34,836 bases of DNA from Papiliotrema nemorosa (taxonomy: Eukaryota; Basidiomycota; Tremellomycetes; Tremellales; Rhynchogastremaceae): positions 1-34,836 of the forward strand of contig JASKOT010000064.1 in assembly GCA_032158125.1 (NCBI GenBank), given 5' to 3'. Below, piece by piece: positions 1 to 13,900 of the stretch. The notes beneath the pieces were generated by a model, which saw only the letters and a list, made by a program, of their open reading frames with translations, had not been told where the DNA came from and made no database searches. The position numbers and the translations under genes are program-made. The first letter of the stretch is position 1, and the number at the start of each line of letters is the position of its first letter.

Positions 1-18
1 CGCCCCCGCCCCGCCCCG

Positions 19-73
<55 letters not shown>
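1..73. repeat. C-homopolymer at the left edge
   Basis: The first 18 bases are C with single G interruptions, and 19-73 is an uninterrupted run of 55 C. Read outward on the minus strand this is poly-G. No TTAGGG-type telomere unit is present. A run of this purity at the very edge, mirrored by a G run near the right edge, suggests a sequencing or assembly artefact (dark-cycle poly-G) or a true G-tract that stopped assembly. Confidence 0.85.
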
Positions 74-75
<2 letters not shown>

Positions 76-1616
76 CCCCGACGGATGGTCTTCGGGGTGA
101 TCGAGAGGAGCAGAGCTCGGCACGTTTCGGTGGTCTGGGCAAGAGGGGTGGGGTAAATCTTACGTGCGAACGAGAGGAGAGGACCACGAGGGTGATCTGT
201 GGTTGATGTGGGTAGGGGAGGGGGAAGGCAGAAGGGTATGGACAGGAGGGAGGTAGTGTCTGAGGGTGGGTTGCCTCTATTCGCCTTCTTTTGGGTGCTT
301 TTTTTCTCGCGCTGTCGCTGTCTAAACGGCTGTTAGTGTCTGATTTGATTGAGCTGACAGCTACGTCGAGGGGGGAGTGCGATGTTGGAGTTGGGGGAGG
401 GTGGGGGTGGATTAGAGAATAATGAAAATCAATAATGGTAATATAGAGAGCTCAGCTAATAATTTCGACGCGAACAGATTAGCGGCTGGGGGGGGGAGGG
501 GGGGAGCGAGGGGGTGGAGTAGATCGGGTGTGTAGGTCAATCAGGGGCGATACCCAGAAGGGAGACGATGCCGTTCAAATGCCGAGAGGGGCAGAGGGGG
601 AAGAGTGATCGATCGATCCCTCAGACCACGAGGGGCGGAAGAGCAGAGGGATGTCTCTGACCGATGGTACATAGTTTTGATCCCGCTTACGTCGGCTTTT
701 GACATCAGGGTACGTAAATGAACATCAGGGTCGTGGGTGGTTGATCAATCGGTCACTTCCGACGGATCAGTAGACGACAACTTGCCACAAGGGGAAACTT
801 CGCATCACTCGAGGCGTATCCGCCACCCAAAACTATACACATGTCACCATCCTCCTGGGTGGAGGTGGGTTCACGGTTTACCCGGTTCTCGGGAATCAAA
901 ACTTCAGATCGGGTCGGCGTTTCACTGCGGGCAAAGAGCAGGAATCAATTCCCTCTCGTCTCTGGTGGCACGCTTCAATTTGCATCAGATCATAATCCCT
1001 CTCGTACCGCGCGTCTGGCGCTGCAGATACAGAGACTTTTACGGTCAAAATAGCAAAGAAGCGTACGACTGTCAAACAACATCACAGACCTTTTCACCCC
1101 CGATCGCACATTCCTCCGCAATCCCGCCTCAGAGCCAAAAGTCACGAGCACGAGGTCAGATCTCACGGGTCTCGCCAACACATCACGAGCCCATGACCAA
1201 CAGGATCTACCTGCTGGATAGGCTGCGACGAGCAGGCACAGAGACTAGTGGTCGATCAGAGTTGCTCCTTCCAGGCTTTTTAGACTGGAACCGTCGAGCG
1301 ATTCCAACCCAACGGCCGTGACTCCGGCGAGGTCGAAGATTGTCGGGGGGAGAGCACGTCTGTCGATAAAAGGACCATGTTGATAATAATATAAAAAGCC
1401 TAAACCCGCTCATTCTTCCGGAGAATACAAAGAAAGAAGAGGATGAATTGTGTGAGAGAGATGATGTGCGAAGATACCGAATCTCGACCAGCGGGGTATC
1501 GATATAATGCGTGATAGATAGGTTTGAATTTGAATGATGCCCAGATGCTTAGCATCCAAATGAATGGTTTGTAGATCCCGCTACCACCCTCTTGTCCTGC
1601 GCGTCGCGGGTCAAGC
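74..1616. other. Intergenic stretch, no supportable gene
   Basis: About 1.5 kb holding the 3' flank of the glucanase gene on its right and, probably, upstream DNA of a gene beyond the left edge. It is G-rich on the plus strand between 180 and 650 (several GGGGG tracts) and becomes more mixed further right. Open frames exist (the longest begins near 737), but they are basic, lack recognisable domains and do not join to neighbours through plausible introns. I see no RNA gene here. Confidence 0.6.
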
Positions 1617-3839
1617 CTAGTGCGACGCGGCGTGGAGGTTCCAGGTTCTCCTCGATCGACCGGCATGAGGTGTCACCCTCTTCATCTTGGGCCCGGTGGC
1701 AGTGGATCGAGGTGCCTTGACCTTGGAGGAGAACTGAGCGACTCGTCGAGCCTCCTGCGCCTTGATCTGGGTAATCTCGTATGGCGTAAGAGGCATCGGG
1801 AGTTGGTCAATCTCGGATCGTTTTCGAGAGGAAGGAGCAGAACCACCCGCGGCAGCAGCGTACGCGTCGGCCACTCGAGATTTGCCGATTCCACCCATGT
1901 TGGACCACGAGTTGTACAGCGAGTCGTAGCTGTCGCTCGAGACGTCGACGTACATGCCGCTTCCAAAGTTGTACAATCCCCATCGGTCCATGTTGACGGT
2001 CTTGTAAGCCCATCCAGACCACCAGACCTAGGCCATCAGCGCGTGAACAGACAACACTCGAGAAGCACTTACACCCATGTTGTTCATCTGGTCCAACATC
2101 CACGAAAGAGTGTCACCAGAAGCCATAAACTCTCCAATGTACGTCGGGACACCCACACCAGTGTACTGGTTGGTGTCGTCGACGACACCTTGCTGGAACA
2201 TGTACTGGTTGTAACCCAGGTCGGTCTCACCCATCATGAGGTATTCGTGCATCGAGTACATGACGTTGGTCCAGTCACTGTCGGGTGCAGCAGAAATCGA
2301 CTCCATGATGATGATTCGCTTGGAATCACCGGATCGGATGGCATTGTACAAGTCTCGTTGCAAGTTGTTGTTGGCAGATCCGGTAGGCTCGTTGATGGCG
2401 TCAAAGGCGGCAATGGCAGTCTCACCGGCAAAGTGCTTGGCAATGATGGTCCAGAGGGCACCGCACGCGTTTCGTTGTTGTTGACCGTCCCAAGTGTCCT
2501 CGGAGATGGTAGAGTATCCTTGCTCTTGACCCTGCCAAATGTGGAAAGTAGGGATAACGTACAGTCCTCGAGACTTGGCTTGAGCGATGGCCCAGTCGAG
2601 TCGAGAGAGATCGAGGTTGCCGTTGGAATCGGTAATGTACGAACCGTCTGATCGGACAAAGTTTCGGTAAGAGAATGGCAGTCGAACGACGTTGAATCCC
2701 ATGGAAGCGATAATGTCGAAATCAGACGAGACGAGCCAGTTGTCTTGCCAGACCTTCATCAAGGCTCGCGTTTGGTCCTCCCCGAATCGGTTCTCAAGGG
2801 TGGTTTGAGGGAATCGATCGGCAGATCCAGAGTTGTCGGTGATACCGCACATCCAGTCTTCCCAAACCAACCATCCACCCAAGTTGGTACCTTTGAGTTG
2901 GACAGTGTTACCGCTGGCATCGACGACTTTGGTACCGGAGACCTGGAGGTAGCCCGACATGTCGGCGTTGCCTGATCCACCGGAACCTGCAGAAGCAGAG
3001 GCGGATGGGGCGGCGGAAGAAGCAGAGGCAGACCAAACGGCAGAGGTGGACGAAGCAGACCAGTCGGCAGAGGTGGACGAAGCAGACCAGTCGGCAGAGG
3101 TGGACGAAGCGCCCCATCCGGCAGATGTGGAAGAGGCAGACCAATCGGCAGAAGTGCTCGCGGACGCCCAACTGTCATTGCTCACAGAGCTAGACGTGCT
3201 GTTCTCACCGATGAGTACACCCCCAAGTGTGCTTGTGCTGGTGGCGTTGGGAGCGGCAGAGGAGGCCGACATCTCGGTGGGTGATGGGTAGGCCGAGTTG
3301 GAGGCAGAGGCAGACATGGAAGTGGCCGAAGGGTAAGCCGAGACGGAGGAAGTCTCACAGTCGTCCACCTCTTCGACCTCTTCAAAGACCCATTGTTGGT
3401 TGGTGTTTCCATCAAAGCATTGCCATAGTTGCAGCAACGTTCCCTCGGCAGCGTTGCCATCGGTCAAGTCCAGGCACATGCCTGTCCCTGACCATTTGAT
3501 GGTCCCGGCATCAGGGGTGAACATTTGGTTGGTGTTCCAAGCAAAGCAAGACCAAGCTTGCAATCCGTTTCCATTCCAGTGTCCTCCGTCGAGAACGTCG
3601 ACACATCGTTCCGTGGCGGTGTTGGTGAGAGATACACCGTTGAACGTCCATGCAATCTCGTCCGACGAGTCACAATCGGCCAAGGTCAATCGTGCGCCAT
3701 CCCAGTCCCCTGAAGGGACGACACAGAGGCTAGACGATGCGGAGGGTGAGATGGTGTAGGTGACACCGGTGGTGGGCTCGGTCGTACCAGCCGACGCGAG
3801 GGAGGAGAGCGCGAGGAGAGCCAAAGCGTAGAGTGACAT
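1617..3839 (-). CDS. Secreted GH5 beta-glucanase with ricin-B lectin domain
   Basis: Two exons (3839-2073 and 2027-1617) flank a 45-nt GTAAGT...CTAG intron that contains a stop, giving 725 aa. Order: signal peptide (about 1-17, hydrophobic and ending ASAG); ricin-B/CBM13 beta-trefoil (about 25-155) with Cys pairs and QxW-like TNQMF and TNQQW; Ser/Ala/Thr linker with tandem repeats (about 160-290); GH5 barrel from about 295, opening with KGTNLGGWLVWEDWM. Glu484 (INEP) is the likely acid/base and Glu570 (YIGEF) the likely nucleophile. The second exon supplies the barrel-closing WWSGW segment and a basic tail of about 60 residues. GH5 proteins of this kind hydrolyse wall beta-1,3- or beta-1,6-glucan outside the cell; the lectin domain probably targets it to polysaccharide. 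Exact linkage specificity cannot be read from the sequence. It is head-to-head with the Chs7-type gene. Confidence 0.9.
3028..3162 (-). repeat. 27-bp tandem repeat in the glucanase linker
   Basis: Five consecutive 27-bp units encode nine-residue repeats of the type (D/G/V)WSASSTSA in the linker between the lectin and catalytic domains. Units two and three (3055-3081, 3082-3108) are identical; the others differ at a few bases. A Trp at every ninth residue is unusual in a Ser/Thr linker, which is otherwise a likely O-mannosylation region. Copy number probably varies between strains. Confidence 0.85.
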
Positions 3840-5250
3840 GGCGAGGTGTAGATCGTTTGATTAGGTGTGAAAAGGGAGAAGAGTACCAGACTCTTGGATG
3901 ACCGTACGTGGAATCGATCGGTGAAGGCGATGAGATGGATGCTAAAGAGCGTGTGGGCGATGGAGAGTCGGAGTAAAAGAAGACGGATAGGAGGTGTCGA
4001 GGGGGGTGGAAAAGAATGGGATGAAGAGGAGGGGTTGGGTTGAAGGGGGGAATGTGTTTGATGCACAAGCGGGTGGGTGTTATTTTATGCTGTGCGTGCC
4101 ATCAAATCCTCTCTTCACCACCACCACCCACCCACCCAGTCTGATCAGGGTCTCCTCTTGCCCAAATGCATCACCTTGGGCTCAAAGGGAGGGGGGATGG
4201 CTGGCCAAAGCGCACCACACCTTTTCCCATCCGACGCGCATAATCCCAGAGACGCGTCAGACGCGTTGAAACGTCAGGGGGGTGGTGTACACCGAAGCCA
4301 AATAACAATCCTCTTTCTCTCGTCTTGCGCCTGTGGCCTGTTTGCCACCTCGCGCCAATGATCAAACTCAATTTGTATTGTTCTGGAAACAGCATGTAGA
4401 CCGCCACCAGGGGGAAGGAGCAGAGTTTGCCGCTTGGCTCGTCCTTCTCTGCTTGTGCACATGAGATGGCGCGTCGGATGGGATGGCAGGACATGTTCAT
4501 CAAACTAGGTGAGGCGTAGCCAAGAATGGGCGACAGTGAGGTAGGTGGTACATGTAGGAAAATGCATGCTCTCGCCGCATTGGGGTCGTGCTTGGAAGAT
4601 GTAGGAATCGCCTCGGACTCGAAACGCAATCGAGGAATCGAGCATGAATCAACGCGCGACCAGTCGTGTCTCGGATCGAAGTCACAGAGGGATGCTATGG
4701 TGCGCTATAACGCTACCTTGACGATCAGGACAGAGCGTACCTGGACAGGCACACCTTTGACTGAAGCCGACCAGTGCGAGCAACAAAGCGGGGTCCATCC
4801 TTTTCGCTTCTTATTCTTCAACGGAGGATCAATGGGACTCATATGGCATCCTTCACTGGGGATGACAGTAGGTAGCAGACTCATCCACAGCGTGGTGCAT
4901 ATCGATACAGTCTTTGCAGATCCTCGTCACGGAAGACATGGGGCATGGTATGAGAGGGTTGAAGGATGGTCTCTTCTATCCTCCGTCGATGTTTAGGCGA
5001 CCCCTTGAAACACTCCTCGACCCCCCCTTTCCGCGCTCTTTCTCCTCGCCCCCTCGCGACGATGCACACAGCGTATCCCCCATCACTCCACGACGATTCC
5101 CATCACCTATCCCTTTACCTCTTGACGATTTGTTTGTCTCGATTCTCTCTCACACCTCACACAGCCATAAACAATACTTACCTTACTCGTACCATCCATT
5201 GACCTCCTAATCCCTCGGACGTTGACTCTATTGTCTCTGATACCTACACC
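3840..5250. promoter_or_regulatory. Divergent promoter region of two cell-wall genes
   Basis: This 1.4 kb lies between the start codons of the leftward glucanase and the rightward Chs7-type gene. It contains a C/A-rich microsatellite-like patch near 4120-4138 and a strong pyrimidine tract at about 5000-5070 on the plus strand, typical of a fungal core promoter or 5' UTR for the rightward gene. Several open frames of 60-156 codons occur but none resembles a protein. No RNA gene was recognised. Confidence 0.55.
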
Positions 5251-6595
5251 ATGCCCGACCCATTCGGTGGTTTTGGGTGGATCTGTGCGCATCGCTCGGC
5301 AGTGATGGAACTGATGACAGGTCGACATACACCTCTACCACAATGTAACATCTTCCTTTCCCAATTATGGAGACAAGATTCACTGTATCTTTCTACTCTT
5401 TTCCCCACTTCATCAGAGTTTTACTCTACCTACTCGGTCGTACGTTCCTTTGTCTTTGGGGCGAATCCGGTCGGGTTGAGTGATGAGACTGACATGGTTG
5501 ATAGACTGGTCAGAGTGCAAAGGATGATCCAAACGTGCAGACGGCCCGAGGTGACGCAGGGACCGGTGTCGGAGGCAGCTGCGTGATGCCCCACGTAGGA
5601 CATCGAGGAAGTATAGGTGATGTCGGTGAGTCGGAGTGTATCACTGGACTTTGCGATAGTTGGGTTGACAAACAGCATTGATGGTGATTGCTGGGCTGTC
5701 ATTGATCATGGCCCTCGGATTGGCTTTCCTAGCTGGAAGGCGTAAAGCGGCAGTGGGACGAGTGGAGCTACGAACATTCTTATTTGCGTACGCCCTTCAT
5801 TCCGGTCTGAGCATCGTCACCATGTCATCAATCCTCGAACAGGGAAGTACAGCTCTTGCCGTATTATCCTCCATACACGTGGCAGTCGTTGTCGCTTTAT
5901 TCTGGATCTTATTGGGAAACGCGCTGGTCGCTACTCAGGTTGTCGAGTTGGTTAAGATACCAATCGTGAGAAGCGAGCTGATTTGTAGGGATGGCACTGC
6001 TGCTGCTCTGGTCCCGCTTGGCGTATTCACGGTGCTCTTCTTCATACCCCCATTCTACATCTCTCTAGATACCGCTCTCGACTGGACAGACGCTTTCGAG
6101 CCGAGTGCGAATAATGTCCGAGACCTCAAGGCCACGGCCTTGTTCATCCTCACCCTCCTGTGGCCCGCACTGTGAGCACACCAATCCATCCATCATAAAT
6201 TGTGGTTGATGTTAGGGCTTCTCTGCTATACTTTGTCATCATGATCTACGTCGTACTCGTCGTGCTCAAAGAGATCAAGCCAGCTAGTAAGCGATAAATT
6301 CACCTCCCTCGCTCTCAGCTGATCTTCAGTGTTCTACTTGATAGCTGGCGCGATGTTCGTAGGGGCTCAGCTCATCTTCTTCTTGGCGTCTCAGCCTCTA
6401 TGCGACGTGAGTTTATTCCATCCTGATCGGCAAGATCGAGTACCGCAGCCGTGCTGACTTCAGGCTTCTGATCGGAAGATCAATGGAGCGTTCCTGGCAA
6501 TGTTGCTCAACTCCGGTGCGGTGGGTATGATATATCTCGCTTGGAAGGCGATTACAGAGGATGACTGGGGAGAGGAGTTTGGGACATACTACTAG
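5251..6595 (+). CDS. CHS7: Chs7-type chitin synthase export chaperone
   Basis: Model: exons 5251-5439, 5505-5625, 5676-6171, 6216-6286, 6345-6406, 6464-6595, giving 356 aa. Introns of 65, 50, 44, 58 and 57 nt all have GT-AG ends and keep frame. The N-terminus carries the family's FGxFxxIC and PLPxC signature (FGGFGWICA, PLPQCNIF). About seven membrane segments follow, beginning with LMVIAGLSLIMALGLAF. The last exons match the family end: a segment ending SQPLCD, then KINGAFLAMLLNSGAV, an IYLAWKAITEDDW block and a short acidic tail. Chs7 proteins sit in the ER membrane and let class IV chitin synthase (Chs3) leave the ER; yeast Chs7 has 316 residues. Exons 1 and 2 are the least conserved, and the 5440-5504 intron was chosen because it alone links GTACGT to the frame required by the strong GTGAGT donor at 5626. 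Confidence 0.75.
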
Positions 6596-7138
6596 TCGAG
6601 GGCTAGAGTCAGGCGGAGAAGGTCGCTGTGGGGCGGTGGTAGACGATAGGTGCTTGGCACGGGAGACGGGAATATACGACCTGTAATGACTATATACGGA
6701 CTGAGCTGGATAGATACAGCATGCACCTAATGAGATCTTGCTCGATCCCACTCGGATCTGTCCCCTTTGTTTCTGCTGCCGTTCTTTCCCATATCCAGTC
6801 CGTATGCTACACTGGATGCTTCCGCCACACTCGATGCTCCTCCACCTTGAATGTGCCACCCACATAGACGCGCTCACCCGTTGGCCCCCTTTCTTCTCCC
6901 ATCTTCTCCCTCAACCCCATCTCCTCATTGTCCCATATCATCCCCTAGACACCTTTCCTCTCTCATCACACCGCGTAAGTCTTTCGACATGCCCAGCTCA
7001 GCCGATCGGTCGAGTCGTCGTCCACTTCTTCTCGATGGATTCAAATCGAACGAACCACGCTGACGACAATGTTCTCTCGCGTCCTATACACTCTACACCC
7101 TTATACACTTTGCCCATCTGCAGTTTCAATAAATCAAA
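6596..7138. promoter_or_regulatory. Intergenic region, SUB2 promoter and 5' UTR
   Basis: About 540 bp between the Chs7-type stop and the helicase start. The right half (6850-7138) is pyrimidine-rich on the plus strand with many TCTTCTCC-like runs, as expected for the promoter and leader of a highly expressed fungal gene. The start context is AATCAAAATGTC, with A at -3. No gene or RNA was recognised. Confidence 0.5.
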
Positions 7139-9225
<2,087 letters not shown>

Positions 9226-10049
9226 AGTGATGTTTCTGAAAAGGGTGTTTTCATAGCATGGTCTCCATATCTCGTATCCTGAAAGATGCAACGTGATCGG
9301 CAGAACCAGACGGTGTGATGCGGCGTTATGGCTATGTGGCAAAATTGAGCATGAGCATCGGGCGCATTGGCTGTGGATATCCAAAGGATTGCTACCTTTA
9401 TCCAAGCATCAAACAGAGCCAAGCATCTCTCCCTTCCGCTCCCGGGTGAACGCCATCTGTCCATCTTCTGCTGATTATCTATCTATCGATCTCTCGGCAA
9501 AAGTCTCTCCGAAGAAAGTGTGGAGGGGCAAGGGACTTTAAGGGGGGTTGTGCGTGGTTCGGCCCCGAGTGAAATTACCCAAAGTGGCAAATCGCCCCCT
9601 CTCCCCCCTTCCAATGACACCCTCTGTACTCTGAACACGTCGTTTATACCCACTTTGTTCCAATTCATCCTGCAGAATCGAGTCACCCCGGTTTATTTGG
9701 CTCAAAAGACAGGCTCACCCCCTCCCCCGGGTTTATCTAATCTATCCCGTGTATATCGACTGTCGGGTTGACGAGGTGGTATAGATCGGGATTCAATCAG
9801 GGGATTCAAGTGATACATCCCGGTAGTATACCTCGACGTGACTTGTGAGTGATCAATATCCCATCTCATATACCCATTCTTCGTCGCGTCCCAACTACCG
9901 CGAATCATCTCACCTCGCTCCTCTTGGAAAACCATGTTATAATGTACTAGGATGAACACCATTACTGACGGCCTAGTCTCCGCCAGTCGCATCACGGTTC
10001 ATGTCTACGACCCTGTGCTCCCTCCCCCTCTTACCAGCTGGACAACGAC
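9226..10049. promoter_or_regulatory. Intergenic region upstream of SNF5
   Basis: About 820 bp holding the SUB2 3' flank and the SNF5 promoter and leader. There are runs of C around 9590-9610 and 9716-9730 and a short C-rich patch at 10018-10032. ATGs at 9934 and 9952 precede the SNF5 start in other frames; the frame from 9952 overlaps the SNF5 start and ends at 10140, so it could act as a translational brake if included in the mRNA. No other gene was recognised. Confidence 0.45.
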
Positions 10050-10955
10050 ATGTCTCTACCGCAAAATGGAGATCCGGGTCCGTCCACACAACAATATAGA
10101 CCTATCCCCTCCCTCGGCAACAATGCGTCGAGTGGTATAACCAATATGAGTCCTGCCCAACTGGCCATGTTACAGCAAATGGCGGCGGCTCGAGGGGCCG
10201 GGCAATCGCAAATGCAAGGTGGACAGGGGCAAGGTGCTCAAGGGCAACAACCTCAGTGGAACCCTGCTCAGTTGCAAGCTGCGATGCAGGCTATGCAACA
10301 GGGAGGAACGGGGAATGCTCAAGCTGCTATTGCGAATGCTCTGAGAGCGGGGCAGAATCCCAATCAGCTCCTAGGTCAAGGTCAATCACAAGGGCAACAG
10401 GGGCAGGGACAAATGGGACAAGGGATGGGAGCGCATATGCAGATGCAGATGCAAGGGATGATGCAGGGGATGATGCAAGGTCAAGGCCAAGGTCAAGGAC
10501 AAGGGCAAGGGCAAGGGATGCAGATGCAGGGAATGCCGGTATCGATGGGTGATCAAGGACAGGGAATGATGAGACCACCCATGTCGATGGGTCAACAAGG
10601 ACATGGACAATCGCAACAACGGATTCAACAATTGCAACAAGGCCAACGGACCGGTACACCCTCGAACGGATCGCCTCGTCCGCCTCATTCCATCCCACCC
10701 CATGCTGGTCCATCCACCGGTCAAATGATGCCTCCCCCACCACCTCCCGGTCAATCCCAACCACCCCCACAGCAACTGTCGCTATCGCTGCATCAACAAC
10801 AATACTTTACCTCTGCGAGACAACAGTTCATGGCGAGTCCGCAATACCAAGCGATGAATCCCCAGGCACAGGCGTTTCATCTGGCTCAAATGCAACAGCA
10901 GATGATGAGGTCGTTTGCGGCGCAAAACGGGATGCTCCCACAAGGACATCCTCAA

Positions 10956-10986
<31 letters not shown>

Positions 10987-13900
10987 CACAACAGCAACCA
11001 GCTCAATCCCCTGCGCATTCCCAAACCCAACAGTCGCCTATTCAAATGCAAGGTCAAACACCCCAACGACCTGGATCGTCATCGGGACCTTTACCCAGTC
11101 CGAGCGCACGACAACAGTCTCTTCCTGGTGCACCACCATTATCCTCTCTCCCACAACATATGGCCCCTCGACCTGGATCTGCGGCTTCACAACATCCAGG
11201 CTCACCCGCGAATATGATGTCTACCCCTCCACCTCCAGCGTTCCCCCAACAACTCCCTCCGTCTGCGCCCTCACCTGCCGCCTCGGTTCACTCGCAACAC
11301 TCGCACCACACCCCCGCACCGACGCAGTCGCACCCTCCTACATCAGCCTCACCCATGTCGATGCAACAGGCTCCAACACCCACACCGCAAAGTGGACAGT
11401 ATCACTTAAACCTCGCTCCCGCACCCCAGGTCGACCCGATGCAGCGACATGCCCAGAATGCTCAGTCGATGCTCCACAATGGCCAACTGGGCAACGTGGC
11501 ACCCGCTCCAGCGATGCCGATGCAGCTACAAAATCTGAATCAGCATCAACAGCAACAACTTGGGAGTGCTATGAGCATATTCAACAATGCCGCTGCTCAG
11601 GTCACACGTCCGCCTCAGAATCTCATTCCTCCACCTGCTCGACCTCCGCCCATGCCAGAGGTCGATCAATCGGGTTTTCCATTTGATTGGAGATTGCTGC
11701 CTCAGATTGGGATGCTCAACAATCCGGAGTGGAAGAACATGATGATGCAGCGGAACCCGGAAGTTCTCCACCAGGTCCAAGCGGCCCAACAGGCTATACA
11801 GAGGGGGATGGTCTCCCAGGAACAGCTCAACAATATGCAAGTTCTGATAGGGTGGTCGAAACACATGTCGGGCTGGCAACAGCAGGTACAAGCTTACCAA
11901 AAGCAACAGGAACAATTGCAGCAGGATCAACAACAACAGTCTCTTCCTTCCACTGCGAATGGACAATTGCCTCCGCACGTTCAGCAACAATTGGCTCAAC
12001 AGGGTATACCGGGTTATGCGAAACCTTCGCCGGGAGGTCCAGCTTGGCAAGGACGTCCTGTGCCGCAACTCCCGCCTGGTGCGGCATTGTCTTCGCCTGC
12101 TTCGGTCGATACGCCAACTAATAAACGAGGTCGGAAACCCAAAGCCGACAAGTCGAGAGCCAACACCCCTGCCACAAAAGTACAACCTCCCCCTGTCCCG
12201 CAAGCCGATCCGAATGTGCCGATGCCTCCACCAGGCTGGGTACCGGGAATGAATCCTGCTCAAAAGCCCCTCCACGGCCAATCGACTGATGTCAAATCAC
12301 CACCTCGTCCGCCTGCTCCACCAGCTGTACCCGTGGAAGAGTGGAAAACACACCTCCGCCTCGATCTACCCATCACTGAGATCACCCCCCTTCCCTCGGA
12401 AAACGACGATCCGACATTTGGCGGGTTGTTACCGCCATTGTCAGAAAGCGAGATACAGAACATGAGAGGGTGGCTCGATAGTGATCTCGAGTACGCCTCA
12501 AACCTGGATGGAAACAAAAAGAGGTTGCAGAAAAAGATGATCAATTGGGCTAGAAATACGGATAGAGAAACGCCTTGGTGGGACTTGCGTATGGGTGAAC
12601 AACCCAAAAGACCTTCTGGACGATTGACCATCATCTGGCCGGCGGACAAGGCTGCTGCCCGAGCTAGGACATCTCACAGGAATCGTAAAGAGATCCGATT
12701 GTAAGTGTTGGCGACCTTGCCGTGCTAACTGTAGTACCCCGAAACAACTCAAATCAATGGCTACCGTCGAAGACCATGTCATTCCTGTCCGACTCGACCT
12801 GGAACATGATCAATACCGTCTAAAAGATACGTTTCTTTGGAACGTGGCCGACCAAGTGGTCACGCCCGCATTGTTTGCTCAAGTGTTGTGCGACGATTTC
12901 AAAGTGCCTCATCAGCATTTCGCACCGAGGATCATAGCTGCGATACAGGAACGTGTCAAAGAATATCAAGATCAAGTCATGCCTATCCTTACGAGATCGC
13001 CGGATATCATCAAGGGTCAATTGGATCCTGATGGCGATGACGATGCAAAGGCAATGTACGAGGTGTTTAGACGTGCGAGAGAAGGATCTGAAGAGATCAA
13101 GACGGAAAGTGGGGATGAGGACATGCGGATTAAAATTGTCGGAGAGGACGAAGAACCAATGTCGGTCGAAGAGGCCATGTCTTGTTTACCTTTGGACCCT
13201 GCAGAGGATTTGAGGATACTCATCAAGGTGAGCCTTGAGTTGTGGTGAGACTCGGCTGATGAATAGGTGGATATCCTTGTCGGAACACAAAACTTGACCG
13301 ACTCGTTCGAGTGGGATCTCAACTCGTCTGTCAGTCCGGAAGAATTTGCAGCGTCACATGTTAAAGAGCTGGGATTGTCGGGAGAATTTGCGTCAGTCAT
13401 ACTTTGTTGCTTGTTGCTGGAGTTAGACTGACGTGTAGAACTGCCCTTGCACACGACATCCACGAGCAAATTATGGTCCACCGACGATCCCTCTTCCTGG
13501 TAGGACATACGCCCGGCTCTGGCTATATCCACGACGACGAAGTGCGCTCTGCATTCTTGCCACCTATCGAAGGGTCCACTCTACGGAAAGAAGACGTGGC
13601 TATGGCTGGTTTCACCCCGATCTTTGCTACTTTCACCGAGGAAGACATCTCGGCTATTGAAAAAGAACGAGATCGAGATGCGAAACGTAAAAAGCGAGCT
13701 ACAAGGGCAAGACGGGGGATTGTCCTTCCTGATCGGGAACCCGTCAAGACGCACCGGTCTCTGGTTTGTCTCGTTGGACCAAACGGGTTGGCACCGATCA
13801 GCGCGCCAGACATCGCGGCTTCTGCACCTACTACCTCCCGACGTGCGGCTGCAATCGCTGCTCAGGCGAATATCAACTTGTTAGCTCAAGATCTACCCTT

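Noticed and set aside
737..1321. Plus-strand open frame of 194 codons near the left edge
   Set aside because: Basic, low in hydrophobic residues, no domain, and no plausible splice partner.
1620..2651. Long plus-strand open frame of 343 codons opposite the glucanase
   Set aside because: It is antisense to conserved GH5 exons and has no recognisable domain. It is open only because of the codon bias of the real gene.
5440..5586. Continuing Chs7 exon 1 to the TGA at 5584
   Set aside because: The strong GTGAGT...AACAG intron at 5626-5675 requires a different frame before it. The GTACGT...ATAG intron at 5440-5504 supplies that frame.
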